Shown piece after piece: positions 9,240 to 17,569 of a stretch of 64,000 nt of DNA. Both the position numbers and the translations under genes were made by a program. A model generated the notes under the pieces. The model saw only the letters and a program-made list of their open reading frames with translations. It had not been told where the DNA came from and made no database searches. This stretch comes from Nemesobacter sp965249045 (GTDB lineage: Bacteria > Desulfobacterota_D > UBA1144 > Nemesobacterales > Nemesobacteraceae), in the NCBI GenBank assembly GCA_965249045.1, contig OZ252213.1, positions 682,001 to 746,000 on the forward strand. The letters run 5' to 3'. Each line of letters starts with the position of its first letter. Within the stretch, counting starts at the first letter, position 1.

Positions 9240-9536
9240 TTAACCCAGCACAGAGTCCTTGCAGGCTTTTGCCACCCTGAACTTCAATACCTTTCTAGCT
9301 GGTATGTTGAGTGCTTCACCAGTAGCGGGATTTCTTCCCATCCTGGCGCTACGATTGCTAATAACCAGTTTGCCGACTCCGGGAATTGTAAATTCTCCTT
9401 TTGCTTTTACTTCTTCACATGCAATTGACGCTATAGTGTCAATAACGGTTTTGGCTGTTGCCTTCGTTATTCCCGCCTTCTCTGCTAGGCTGCTTGAAAG
9501 CTGGGATTTTGTTAATGGTTTTTCGTTCACTAACAT
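9240..9536 (-). CDS. hup: HU-family DNA-binding protein
   Basis: This 98-residue nucleoid protein has the HU/IHF fold. An N-terminal helix pair (LTKSQLSSSLAEKAGITKATA) leads to the beta arm with GKLVISNRSARMGRNPATGE near residue 60, which inserts into the DNA minor groove, and a C-terminal KFRVAKACKD helix. The canonical RxGRNPxTGE motif is intact. The gene is convergent with glcF, with only 19 bases between stop codons. HU and IHF cannot be separated by eye, but the length and arm motif favour HU. Confidence 0.93.
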   Translation of the reverse strand: MLVNEKPLTKSQLSSSLAEKAGITKATAKTVIDTIASIACEEVKAKGEFTIPGVGKLVISNRSARMGRNPATGEALNIPARKVLKFRVAKACKDSVLG

Positions 9537-9674
9537 CCTCCTTAAGGATTTCTTAGTAAATTATCGGAGTATTTTGGTTAAAAGTCAATCATTTTATCCG
9601 TTGTTGCCAAACCTTAGGACTCTTGATACTGTATAAATATCCTGTTTTATTTGAATTTTTGGGTGGAAAGCTAG

Positions 9675-10808
9675 ATGAGATCTTGGTTCAGGGAAAAAAG
9701 AAGCTGGTTGGTTCTCCTTTTAATATTTTTGGGTTTCCTTTTTGTTCTGGTTTTTCTGTATGCGAAGTTTCTTTACGAAAGGGAGTCGAATGCGCACTAT
9801 CATTCAGAAGAGAGCGCCTACAGGCCCATAAAGGTAATGACGCCTGTTTCATCTTCAGGTTCAATTTACACCGAAGTTCTCGGAAGGGTCCGCGGCAAGC
9901 AGACTGTCTTGGTCCGCACGACCGTTTCGGGATGGGTAAGGCGGATAGATTCCGGCCGGGGCCAAGAAATTGAGAAGGACGGAATCATTCTGGAGCTCTA
10001 CGATTACCGTGTGGAAACGCGGCTTGACGAGGCGAAGTACAATCTTGAATCCGTTAGGGGAAAGCTTGCCGAGGCCGACAGAGTATACCGAAGGAACACG
10101 GCTCTTTTTGAGAAGGGAATAGTATCTGAGGATGAGACCGAAGCGTCGCGCAACCTGTTTGAAACCGCCTCGGCAAGTGTAAAAGCGCTTGAAGCTTCTT
10201 ACAACAGGGCCAAGTGGAATTACGACAACCTCAAAATCCGTTCCCCTATCCAGGGTCAGGTTGTTGAAATCGTTCCCGACATCGGGCAGGAAATAAGAAA
10301 CGGGGACGTAGTAGCGAGGGTCGTTAACCTAAGTGGCAGAAAAGTAATAGCTGGTGTGGACGTGTTGGTTGCTAGAGGCGTCAAGCGGGGGGATGTTCTG
10401 GAGGTGTTTCTCTCAAGAGAGGGCATTGTGGAAACCGTCAAGGGCGAAGTTAAGGGCGTAAGTCCAGGTTCTGATGATTTCTCGGGCACCTACGATATCG
10501 AGATTGCCATATCCGATCCCTCGGTAAAATGGTGGCCCGGGGAAATAGTTTCCGTGAAAATATTGATGCGGAGATTTGATAATGTCGTCAAGATTCCTAG
10601 AACAGCCGTTTTATTCGACAATAAGGAAGCTTTTTCTTTCGTGCTGGTCGAGAAAAATGGGGAGGTTTCCAAGATTAAAGTGACACCCACCTGGATTGAC
10701 GATAACTCGGCTTACATATCTTTTAATTCACTTCCACCAGATTCCAGAATTATAACCGAGGGAAACTTCGGTCTGCTTCCTGACCAACTAGTAAGGATTA
10801 TCGACTGA
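9675..10808 (+). CDS. RND efflux periplasmic adaptor (membrane fusion protein)
   Basis: This 377-residue HlyD/AcrA-type adaptor has an N-terminal membrane anchor (residues 10-30), a biotinyl-lipoyl half-motif, an alpha-helical hairpin (about residues 110-170), the second lipoyl half with IRSPIQGQVVEIVPDIGQEI near residue 190, and beta-barrel and membrane-proximal domains. Such proteins bridge an inner-membrane RND pump to a TolC-like channel. The expected pump gene directly downstream has collapsed to a 46-codon remnant (10815-10955). The only full RND pump nearby is at 17570-20686, whose own adaptor gene is missing. The two may therefore work together. The site GGGTGGAAAG lies five bases before the ATG. 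Confidence 0.9.
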   Translation: MRSWFREKRSWLVLLLIFLGFLFVLVFLYAKFLYERESNAHYHSEESAYRPIKVMTPVSSSGSIYTEVLGRVRGKQTVLVRTTVSGWVRRIDSGRGQEIEKDGIILELYDYRVETRLDEAKYNLESVRGKLAEADRVYRRNTALFEKGIVSEDETEASRNLFETASASVKALEASYNRAKWNYDNLKIRSPIQGQVVEIVPDIGQEIRNGDVVARVVNLSGRKVIAGVDVLVARGVKRGDVLEVFLSREGIVETVKGEVKGVSPGSDDFSGTYDIEIAISDPSVKWWPGEIVSVKILMRRFDNVVKIPRTAVLFDNKEAFSFVLVEKNGEVSKIKVTPTWIDDNSAYISFNSLPPDSRIITEGNFGLLPDQLVRIID

Positions 10809-10814
10809 TTTTCC

Positions 10815-10955
10815 ATGCATATCGCCGATTTTTCAACTTTTGTGGTACTTTATCCGGTTCCCTGCCTTTATTTGGCTCTTGACGATATTGGCGAGAGGCG
10901 ATGGAGACGTTCTGTCCCCACAAAGGCACTCGGATTCAGTGCGGGTGGTTCCTGA
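10815..10955 (+). pseudogene. Internally deleted remnant of an RND pump gene
   Basis: This 46-codon open frame begins MHIADFS, identical to the first seven residues of the intact pump at 17570. It continues directly as TFVVLYPVPCLYLALDDI...FSAGGS, matching the last 45 or so residues of the same pump (TFVILYLVPCLYLALDDI...PSAGGS). About 1000 codons between these ends are missing, and the frame is preserved. The junction lies in a T-rich stretch (GATTTTTCA against GTTTTCTCG), which suggests deletion by short homology. It starts six bases after the adaptor stop, exactly as the intact pump follows its own adaptor remnant. It overlaps the end of the cysteine desulfurase on the other strand. Confidence 0.9.
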
Positions 10956-12099
10956 GAAATTCGCATTTCTGCCTGATGATTTCCGTTGCCGTTTCTACCT
11001 CATCGAAACTGTTTTCTGGGCAGAAACTGAATCTTACGCTTGAATAAGCGTGCTGTTCGCTGAGTCCCATGGCGGTTAGCACGTAGGAGGGCGCAACCTC
11101 GAAATTTGTGCAGGCGGAACTCTGCGAACACCTTATTCCCGATTCATCAAGGAGAGAAACCAGTTTTCTTCCGTTAATTCCCCCGAAATGAATATTCGTG
11201 GTGTTACATGCTCTTTTTCCGGCAAGTCCGTTAATTGAGGTCTGCGGTATGGATTTGATGATTATTTTCTCAAACTGATCGCGAAGGTCTTTCATTTTCC
11301 CGACGGCTTTCTCAAAATTTACGCGTCTTATCTCGCATGCAACCCCGAGGCCCGCTATACCCGGAAGATTCTCGGTTCCGGGACGAAAACCTTCTTCTTG
11401 GAATCCTCCGAAAAGAAAAGGATTCACAAGCAGTCTGTCTTTTGCGTATAGAACTGCGGCGCCCTGAGGCCCGTTGATTTTATGAGCCGTGAAGGAAAGG
11501 AAATCCACGTGAAGCTTCTCCAGGTCCACCCTGAGTTTTCCTATGGCTTGGGCGGCGTCGGTGTGAAAAGGAACCCCCTTCTCCCTGCAAAGTTCGGAAA
11601 TAGGTTCCATGTCCTGTATCACTCCAGTTTCGTTGTTAACCCACTGAACAGAAACAAGATCGGTTTTTTCGCAAAGCGCGTCTTCCAGCCTGCGGACATC
11701 AAGAATCCCTTGTTTGTCCACCTCGAGTATTTCCACGTGGACACCGTTCAGTTCGAGAAAACTGCACATCTTCATTATCGAGGAATGCTCAATTCCCGTT
11801 GTGACGATTCGGGTTTTTTTCTTCTTCCTTGTGCAGGAATAAAAGACCATGTTATTTGATTCTGTGCCGGAGCTTGTGAATATAAGGTCTTCCGGGGAAC
11901 ATCCCAGAAGACCGGAGGTACGTTTGCGCGCAAGCTCCATGCGGTGCCTCGCCCTCTCGCCCGCCGAGTGGGCACTTGAAGGATTGCCGAATTGCTCCCC
12001 AATGGCTTCGCACATGGCCTCCGTCACCTCCGGAAGGGGCCTTGTGGTTGCATTGTTGTCAAAGTAGATTTCGCCGGAAATTTCCTCTATACACCCCAT
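10936..12099 (-). CDS. Cysteine desulfurase, NifS/IscS family (copy 1)
   Basis: This 387-residue PLP enzyme removes sulfur from cysteine for Fe-S clusters or thiolation. Visible motifs are YFDNNATTRP near residue 12, the Schiff-base lysine in SFTAHKINGPQG near residue 200, and the catalytic-loop cysteine in CSQSSACTNFE near residue 325. The ATG at 12099 (MGCIEEIS) fits the family better than the longer frame beginning at 12213. The last codons and the stop lie antisense to the RND remnant, so the present C-terminus was probably set by that neighbouring deletion. A second homolog is encoded at 14241-15407. No IscU, SufBCD or MnmA partner is adjacent. Confidence 0.88.
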   Translation of the reverse strand: MGCIEEISGEIYFDNNATTRPLPEVTEAMCEAIGEQFGNPSSAHSAGERARHRMELARKRTSGLLGCSPEDLIFTSSGTESNNMVFYSCTRKKKKTRIVTTGIEHSSIMKMCSFLELNGVHVEILEVDKQGILDVRRLEDALCEKTDLVSVQWVNNETGVIQDMEPISELCREKGVPFHTDAAQAIGKLRVDLEKLHVDFLSFTAHKINGPQGAAVLYAKDRLLVNPFLFGGFQEEGFRPGTENLPGIAGLGVACEIRRVNFEKAVGKMKDLRDQFEKIIIKSIPQTSINGLAGKRACNTTNIHFGGINGRKLVSLLDESGIRCSQSSACTNFEVAPSYVLTAMGLSEQHAYSSVRFSFCPENSFDEVETATEIIRQKCEFLRNHPH

Positions 12100-12128
12100 T
12101 ATGAAGCTAATAATACATGATTTTGCGG

Positions 12129-12521
12129 CTAAGGTGTCTCTTGCGGCAGGTCTTCTGGCAGAAGAAGGGTTATGCAAGGTTCCTCGGAGTCTTTCGTTAC
12201 CGGCCCTAGACAAGAAATGACCTGAAATTCCTGACCTTTTCCGTCTTTGGTAACTGAAGCGGTGAAATTGACCAGGTTTGTTCTCTTCGTCTTTCTAGTC
12301 GCCCTTATTGATGAAACAAGCGGAGAAAGTATCTCCTTTAGCCTCGTGTTCTCATCCTCGCCGCGGGCTGTGGCCTCGGAGTCAGGCTCCATTATTTCCT
12401 TTTTCAGCAGAGAGGTCACGAATATGCGGATCATGAGGCCTGATTCTCTCGCCACCTCAGATACCTCGAACTGTTTTTCCAGTTCGATGTCCGCCTCTCT
12501 TTCCATGCAGAACCTTTCCAT
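12129..12521 (-). CDS. Small hypothetical protein, DUF6573-like
   Basis: This 130-residue soluble protein has the pattern I associate with DUF6573: a VSEVARESGL segment near residue 21, DENTRLKEIL near residue 56, and a C-terminal half ending PCITLLLPED. Members occur on plasmids and chromosomes without known function. It lies just upstream of, and in the same direction as, the cysteine desulfurase (29 bases apart), and diverges from cofE across 87 bases. No signal peptide or membrane segment is seen. The family assignment is from memory of the pattern. Confidence 0.6.
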   Translation of the reverse strand: MERFCMEREADIELEKQFEVSEVARESGLMIRIFVTSLLKKEIMEPDSEATARGEDENTRLKEILSPLVSSIRATRKTKRTNLVNFTASVTKDGKGQEFQVISCLGPVTKDSEEPCITLLLPEDLPQETP

Positions 12522-12608
12522 TTTTCTCTCCGGTAATATCGGTAATATATACTAGATAGTTTAGCCGGGATATACAAAATGCGGTCGGGGAAGCGGGAGA
12601 GATTTTAG

Positions 12609-13385
12609 ATGAGCAAAACTGGAGAAATAAGACTTGTTTCCCTCGGGGGAATTCCGGAAGTGAAAAAGGGAGACAATCTCGGGGAGATGATCCTTCGCGC
12701 CGCCGCCCGGGAGGGGTTTTTGTTTCTCGACGCAGATGTCTTGGTGGTTGCGCAGAAGGTGGTCTCGAAAGCTGAAGGCAGGGTCGTTAATCTTTCCCGG
12801 GTCAAGCCTTCGGGTTTTGCAGTTACGGTTTCGCGGGAGGTTTCAAAGGATCCTAGGCTCGTAGAGGTAATTCTCGGGGAGACTAGAAGGATCGTAAGAA
12901 TGGACCAGAGGGAAAGCGGCAAGGGGAGACTTATAGTTGAGACCGCTGGGGGGCTTATACTGGCAAATGCTGGCGTGGACGCCTCAAACGTTTCTGGAGG
13001 AGAAGATGTCACACTTCTGCCGCTTGATTCCGACCGCTCCGCCGGGGTTATAAGAGAACATATAAAAGGAGAAACTGGCAGAGATGTTGCCGTTATAATA
13101 ACCGACACTGTCGGACGTCCCTGGCGGGAAGGTCTTACAGACATTGCGATTGGCTGTAGTGGCATGAGGGTGCTTTCTGACCGCAGGGGGGAGACCGACG
13201 CCAAGGGGCTTGTGCTTACCGCGACTGAGATGGCGACTGCTGATCAAGTGGCGTGTGCTGCTGGAATGCTAATGGAGAAAACCGCAGCGACCCCTGTGGT
13301 GGTAGTGCGCGGGGTCGACTACATTCGGGGAGAGGGAGGCTCGGGTGAACTGATCAGAGATCCGGCTCATGATCTGTTTAGATAG
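12609..13385 (+). CDS. cofE: Coenzyme F420-0:L-glutamate ligase
   Basis: This 258-residue enzyme adds gamma-linked glutamates to F420-0 using GTP. Family features are GGIPEVKKGDNL near residue 14, VVAQKVVSKAEGR near residue 47, GLILANAGVDASNV near residue 117 and IITDTVGRPWREGLTD near residue 163. The length matches the single-domain archaeal-type CofE; the C-terminal nitroreductase domain of actinobacterial FbiB is absent. With the luciferase-like F420-type oxidoreductase at 24258 it implies F420 use. CofC, CofD and CofGH are not in the window. A phosphodiesterase gene follows by 14 bases. Confidence 0.9.
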   Translation: MSKTGEIRLVSLGGIPEVKKGDNLGEMILRAAAREGFLFLDADVLVVAQKVVSKAEGRVVNLSRVKPSGFAVTVSREVSKDPRLVEVILGETRRIVRMDQRESGKGRLIVETAGGLILANAGVDASNVSGGEDVTLLPLDSDRSAGVIREHIKGETGRDVAVIITDTVGRPWREGLTDIAIGCSGMRVLSDRRGETDAKGLVLTATEMATADQVACAAGMLMEKTAATPVVVVRGVDYIRGEGGSGELIRDPAHDLFR

Positions 13386-13399
13386 TTTCCACGGATTTC

Positions 13400-14083
13400 A
13401 TGAAAGGTTTTTTCGAAAAAGATTTTCTTCTCATTTCTCATCGGGGCGCTAGTCATTACGAACCGGAGAACACGCTTCGATCTTTCCGCAGAGCTCTGGA
13501 CATGGGATCCAGTGCGATAGAATTCGACGTAAGAAAAAGTCTTGAGGGCCGTCTGGTAGTCATTCACGACGGAACGGTTGACAGGACCACGGACGGTAAG
13601 GGAACCGTTTCGGGAAAAACTCTTGGCGAACTTCGATCTCTTGATGCCGGCTGTGGGGAACGGATACCGACTCTTGAGGAGGTATTGGAGAATTTCGGGG
13701 GGCGGTGCGGACTTGTAGTTGAGCTCAAGGAAAAAGGCACGGAAGAGAAAACAGTTTCGCTTATAAAGAAACATGGTCTTACAAAAGATGTCGCGGTGGT
13801 TTCTTTCCGCGAGGACTGTATCCGTGCGGTAAGGGAGCTTGATCGCTCAATTACAACGGGACTTATTACGGTTTTCGGCTTCGGATGCGTTAATAAGGCT
13901 CTTTCGCTCGGTTGCCGGGTAGTTGCTACGAATTACCGTTTCATGACGCGCCGGCTTGCCTCGAAAGCGCGAAGAAACGGTCTTTTTGTGTGCTGCTGGA
14001 CGGTCAATGACCCAAAGCGAGGTGAAAAACTGGCCGGGATTGGGATTGACGGGCTGATTACCAACAAGCCCGACTTGCTTTGA
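13400..14083 (+). CDS. ugpQ: Glycerophosphodiester phosphodiesterase
   Basis: This 227-residue enzyme hydrolyses glycerophosphodiesters to glycerol-3-phosphate and an alcohol. It shows the GDPD TIM-barrel signature: SHRGASHYEPENT near residue 13, EFDVRKS near residue 41, VIHDGTVDRTTDGKG near residue 54 and VELKEKG near residue 100, which supply the catalytic histidines and metal-binding Glu/Asp. There is no signal peptide, so it is a cytosolic UgpQ-type protein. It follows cofE by 14 bases. Confidence 0.9.
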   Translation: MKGFFEKDFLLISHRGASHYEPENTLRSFRRALDMGSSAIEFDVRKSLEGRLVVIHDGTVDRTTDGKGTVSGKTLGELRSLDAGCGERIPTLEEVLENFGGRCGLVVELKEKGTEEKTVSLIKKHGLTKDVAVVSFREDCIRAVRELDRSITTGLITVFGFGCVNKALSLGCRVVATNYRFMTRRLASKARRNGLFVCCWTVNDPKRGEKLAGIGIDGLITNKPDLL

Positions 14084-14240
14084 AACCCGTTTGCCGCCAC
14101 GCCCGATTTTACCCCCGCGGCGTTAACCTGCTGAAATAACTTGACTCCAGATTGCTTCCGGTACTGTGCGTTGCCGTGATTTGCGCGGTTGATCGGTTAT
14201 TCTTCGGTATCAGATATGCTGTTTGACCGACGGTGAAAAA

Positions 14241-15407
14241 ATGTCGCTCGATCCCAGACATTACATATATCTCGACTATAACGCGACCACGCCCCTTGAC
14301 CCGCGCGTTCTGGAAGAGATGATTCCCTATCTTGCAGAAAATTACGGGAACCCTTCCAGCATTCACTCTCCCGGAAGCGCCGCGCGCGCGGCGCTTGATT
14401 GCGCTCGGGAGAGAGTATCGAGTTGCTTGGGGGCTAGGCCAGGAGAAATAGTTTTTACCTCCGGGGGGAGTGAAAGCAACAATTTTGCCGTGAAGGGTCT
14501 CGCCTGCGCTCTTTCGGACAGGGGAAACCATCTGGTTACGACCGCGGTCGAGCACGCCTCGTGTCTTGAAACGTTCAAGTTCCTTGAGCGTAGCGGTTTC
14601 GAAGTCACTTACCTTCCGGTGGATTCCTTCGGGCTGGTTTACCCTGAGCAGTTCCGGGAAGCGATTACCGAGCGAACGATTCTTGTATCCTGCATGTACG
14701 TTAACAACGAGACCGGGGTTATAAGCCCGATTCGCAAGATAGGAGAGATTGCCCGCGAGAGGGGTGTGATTTTTCACACGGACGCGGTACAAGCTCTAGG
14801 AAAAGTGGAAATAGACTTTGCGGACCTGCCGGTGGATATGGCGTCTTTTTCCGCCCACAAGATCTGCGGTCCGAAAGGAGCCGGGGCTCTTTACGTAAGA
14901 AAGGGAGTCGGGCTGGAATCTTTTGTTCACGGCGGGGGACAGGAGAGGGGAAAGAGGTCGGGAACCGAAAACGTGGCGGCCGTCTGCGGATTCGGTTTTG
15001 CGTGCGAACTTCTCCGCGGGCAAGTGGAGTTTGAGAACAAAAGACTGACAAACCTGCGAGACCGTCTTTTCGAAGAGCTTTCCCGGAGAATAAAGGACGT
15101 TTATCTGAACGGACATCCCGATGCGAGGGTCTGCAATACTCTTAACGTGGGTTTTTCCGGGACTCCGGGCGACTCGGTGGTAATGAATCTTGATACCGAA
15201 GACGTGGCGGTTTCAACTGGTTCAGCTTGTTCCGAGGGAAACGTGGACGCTTCCCATGTATTGATCGCTATGGGACGCGAGGAAAAGGAGGCGCTCAGCT
15301 CGGTCAGGTTTAGCTTCGGCCGTTTCACCCGGGAGGAGGAAGTCGACAGGGTGATCGATCTTCTCCCGGTGGTAGTGAGAAGAATAAGAGAAATCCAGAG
15401 TTTGTAA
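14241..15407 (+). CDS. Cysteine desulfurase, NifS/IscS family (copy 2)
   Basis: This 388-residue PLP-dependent enzyme has YLDYNATTPLDPRV near residue 8, ETGVISPI near residue 155, the lysine in SFSAHKICGPKGAG near residue 200 and the catalytic cysteine loop STGSACSEGNVDASHVL near residue 322. It is clearly homologous to the gene at 10936-12099, in the opposite orientation. The short insertion after the catalytic cysteine (SEGN, against TNFE in copy 1) suggests different sulfur acceptors. A TTG at 14223 could add six residues. The ATG is preferred. Confidence 0.9.
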   Translation: MSLDPRHYIYLDYNATTPLDPRVLEEMIPYLAENYGNPSSIHSPGSAARAALDCARERVSSCLGARPGEIVFTSGGSESNNFAVKGLACALSDRGNHLVTTAVEHASCLETFKFLERSGFEVTYLPVDSFGLVYPEQFREAITERTILVSCMYVNNETGVISPIRKIGEIARERGVIFHTDAVQALGKVEIDFADLPVDMASFSAHKICGPKGAGALYVRKGVGLESFVHGGGQERGKRSGTENVAAVCGFGFACELLRGQVEFENKRLTNLRDRLFEELSRRIKDVYLNGHPDARVCNTLNVGFSGTPGDSVVMNLDTEDVAVSTGSACSEGNVDASHVLIAMGREEKEALSSVRFSFGRFTREEEVDRVIDLLPVVVRRIREIQSL

Positions 15408-15473
15408 GGACCCATGACACCTAACTTATTTAAAATGTTGACATTACCCTTTCCCCTAGTTTAACCCTACTGT

Positions 15474-16178
15474 ATGGGTGTTCCTATACACTTAAATGCT
15501 CTGGCAACAGCTGTTCCGGAAACCGTCGTGACTCAGGCTCATATGGCGAACATTATGAAGGATCTATTCGCCGAGGTTATGCCTGCTGAAAAAGTGCTGT
15601 CGGTATTCTCAAACGCTCAGGTTGATAAGCGGCACAGTTGCGTACCCGCGAGTTGGCTGGCTGAACCTCGCTCTTTTGAGGAACGCAATGAAGCCGCCAT
15701 CAAGAGTTCGGTTGATCTTAGTGAGAAAATAACTTCCTCCTGCCTTGAGCAGGCGGGGATTGAGCCCGATGAGATCAGCGGAATTATTACCGTGAACAGC
15801 AGCAACTTTGCCATTCCCAGCGTTGATGCCCTGTTGATGGAACGCATGGGGTTGCGACGGGATATCTGGCGACTGCCCATATCCGGCGTTGCATGCTTGG
15901 GCGGTACGGTCGGTCTGGCCCGCACGGCGATGATGGCCAAGGCAGAACCCGGTACGAACGTACTGGTCTTGGTAATTGACCACAATTTTACCTACATATG
16001 AGAGAATGATTTTTTAACGGTAAGCGGTCTTATTATTTCCGGGCTGTTCGGAGACGGTGCCGCGGGCGCGATTGTAAGCTGTGAGGGTGATGGCCCCGTG
16101 ATTACGGGATGGGGAGAGTACACATGGCCCGATTCTGCGCTTGCCGGCGAGCAACATAATAAGCACCGCCGAAACTAG
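15474..16178 (+). pseudogene. Type III polyketide synthase (chalcone synthase-like), frameshifted and truncated
   Basis: The first frame (15474-16001, 175 residues) is the N-terminal half of a type III polyketide synthase. It includes the region around the active-site cysteine, GVACLGGTVGLARTA near residue 138, and IPSVDALLMERMGLRR before it. The frame is lost near 15976-16019, where normal homologs read a conserved Glu and Thr-Phe. Homology resumes in another frame as IISGLFGDGAAGAIVSCEG...WGEYTWPDSALAGEQH and ends at a stop at 16176-16178. The last third of the enzyme, with the catalytic His and Asn, is missing, cut off at the end of argC on the other strand. TTGACA at 15438 is a possible relic promoter. 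Confidence 0.85.
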
Positions 16179-17215
16179 GGATAAAGCGGGAGGGAGTCAA
16201 GTCCGAGACTCTCGGGAAGGTCAAGCATAATGTTCATGTTCTGTATCGCTTGGCCTGAGGCTCCCTTTACAAGGTTGTCTATAGCGCACACTAGGACTGC
16301 GGTTTTTTTGTCAGAATTTGCCTTTACACCTATGTCGCAGAAATTCGAGCCCCTGACGCAGGAAGTGTTCGGAAATGTTCCCTCCGGAAGAATTCTCACG
16401 AAAGGCGAGTTCTCGTAGAACTGCCCGAGAGCGTCCAGAAGTTCGCGGGTTGTATGCTTGCCTGAGAGGTTTACGTATATTGTCGAGAGGATTCCCCTGT
16501 TTATCGGTATCAGGTGTGGTGTGAAAACGACTTCTATTTTGCCGCCGAGAAAATCCGAAAGACCCTGCTCTATTTCAGGGGTATGACGGTGTTCGCCGAC
16601 TTTGTAGGCTTTCATCCCTTCAGATATCTCGCAGAAATGAAGATCAAGTGAAGGGTTCCTTCCGGCACCCGAGGCGCCCGATTTCGAATCGATAATTACC
16701 CCTTCCGTTTCCACCATGCCGTTCTCGAGAAGCGGGGCGAGCGGAAGAATTGAAGAGGTGGGGTAGCATCCCGGGTTTGCCACCAGTTTTGCCTCCGATA
16801 TCTGCTCCGCATGCAGTTCGGGGATTCCGTAAACGGCGTTTTCGAGAAGGTGGGCGCATGGATGATCCCCGTACCACTCTTTGTAGGTGCCTTCCTTGAG
16901 GCGGAAATCTGCCCCGAGATCAATTATTCTTATGTCTCTTCCGTAAATTTCTTCTATAAGTTCGGCGGATGCGCCGTGTGGCAGTGCTGCGAATACCACG
17001 TCGGTATCGTGTGGAATGAGCGAAGGGTCCGGACTGCTGAGTTCAAGATCGGTTATTCCGCCGAGGTGCGGAAAAACTTCTGCCAATGCACGCCCGGCGT
17101 GCCTTGACGCGGTTAAATGCGAAATGCTCGCTTGGGGATGTCCCTGAAGCAGTCTTATGAGTTCTGCTCCAGTGTAGCCGCTTGCTCCCAGAATACATAC
17201 GCTAAGCTTTTTCAT
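16175..17215 (-). CDS. argC: N-acetyl-gamma-glutamyl-phosphate reductase
   Basis: This 346-residue enzyme reduces N-acetylglutamyl phosphate to the semialdehyde with NADPH, the third step of arginine synthesis. The N-terminal Rossmann motif ILGASGYTGAELIRLL is at residues 9-24, the catalytic cysteine is in VANPGCYPTSS near residue 148, and HRHTPEIEQ near residue 210 is typical of the family. The length is standard. Its stop lies against the end of the broken polyketide synthase. Other arg genes are not adjacent. Confidence 0.95.
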   Translation of the reverse strand: MKKLSVCILGASGYTGAELIRLLQGHPQASISHLTASRHAGRALAEVFPHLGGITDLELSSPDPSLIPHDTDVVFAALPHGASAELIEEIYGRDIRIIDLGADFRLKEGTYKEWYGDHPCAHLLENAVYGIPELHAEQISEAKLVANPGCYPTSSILPLAPLLENGMVETEGVIIDSKSGASGAGRNPSLDLHFCEISEGMKAYKVGEHRHTPEIEQGLSDFLGGKIEVVFTPHLIPINRGILSTIYVNLSGKHTTRELLDALGQFYENSPFVRILPEGTFPNTSCVRGSNFCDIGVKANSDKKTAVLVCAIDNLVKGASGQAIQNMNIMLDLPESLGLDSLPLYP

Positions 17216-17367
17216 AACCGTGAAACGATACTACGGGAATTGGGAAAACTCAATCCATATTCGCAATTCGGGCATTCGTCCGAGAGACTACGGAGGGAAT
17301 TTTACGTTGCTGATACTTCTTTCTGGAAGTTCCGGTGCTTCTTCCGAGAATTAGGTGGTGTTCTATT

Positions 17368-17426
17368 ATCCGGTACAATTACCGAAGGCGTTTTGAAGTC
17401 ATGACTGACTGTAGATCGGGTGGAAA
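17368..17426 (+). repeat. Diverged direct repeat flanking the RND pump gene, copy A
   Basis: This copy starts with ATCCGGTACAATTAC, identical over 15 bases to copy B, and ends with GGGTGGAAA. Overall identity with copy B is about 70% by hand alignment. The end GGGTGGAAA also stands just before the ATG of the surviving adaptor gene (9659-9667), so this segment may be the leader and ribosome site of a lost adaptor gene. Confidence 0.6.
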
Positions 17427-17476
17427 TTCTGTTTGACAAGGCAAGATACGGTTTCTAATCCGCAGGGGGAAAATCT

Positions 17477-17563
17477 GCCGATACCGAAGAGACATACAGC
17501 TTGATCGGTTTCCCGCAGACTCCGGGGATTATAATAGAGTGCACAGTAAGTATTATCGACTGA
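17477..17563 (+). pseudogene. C-terminal remnant of a membrane fusion protein gene
   Basis: Directly before the RND pump, the frame ending at the TGA at 17561 reads ADTEETYSLIGFPQTPGIII...VSIID. This parallels the C-terminus of the adaptor at 9675-10808 (IDDNSAYISFNSLPPDSRIIT...VRIID) with an internal loss of about nine codons. The final 46 bases across the stop into the pump start (17545-17590) differ from the matching region of the other copy (10790-10835) at only about two positions up to the point where the other copy is deleted. The rest of the adaptor gene is gone. Confidence 0.75.
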
Positions 17564-17569
17564 TTTTCT

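Larger units (their letters stand above)
17216..17569 (+). other. 354-base stretch without an intact gene; relics of a pump operon
   Basis: No intact gene is visible. The stretch lies between the divergent starts of argC and the RND pump. It holds a 59-base segment (17368-17426) repeated in diverged form after the pump gene (20696-20755), and at its end a remnant of a membrane fusion protein gene (17477-17563). Confidence 0.7.
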
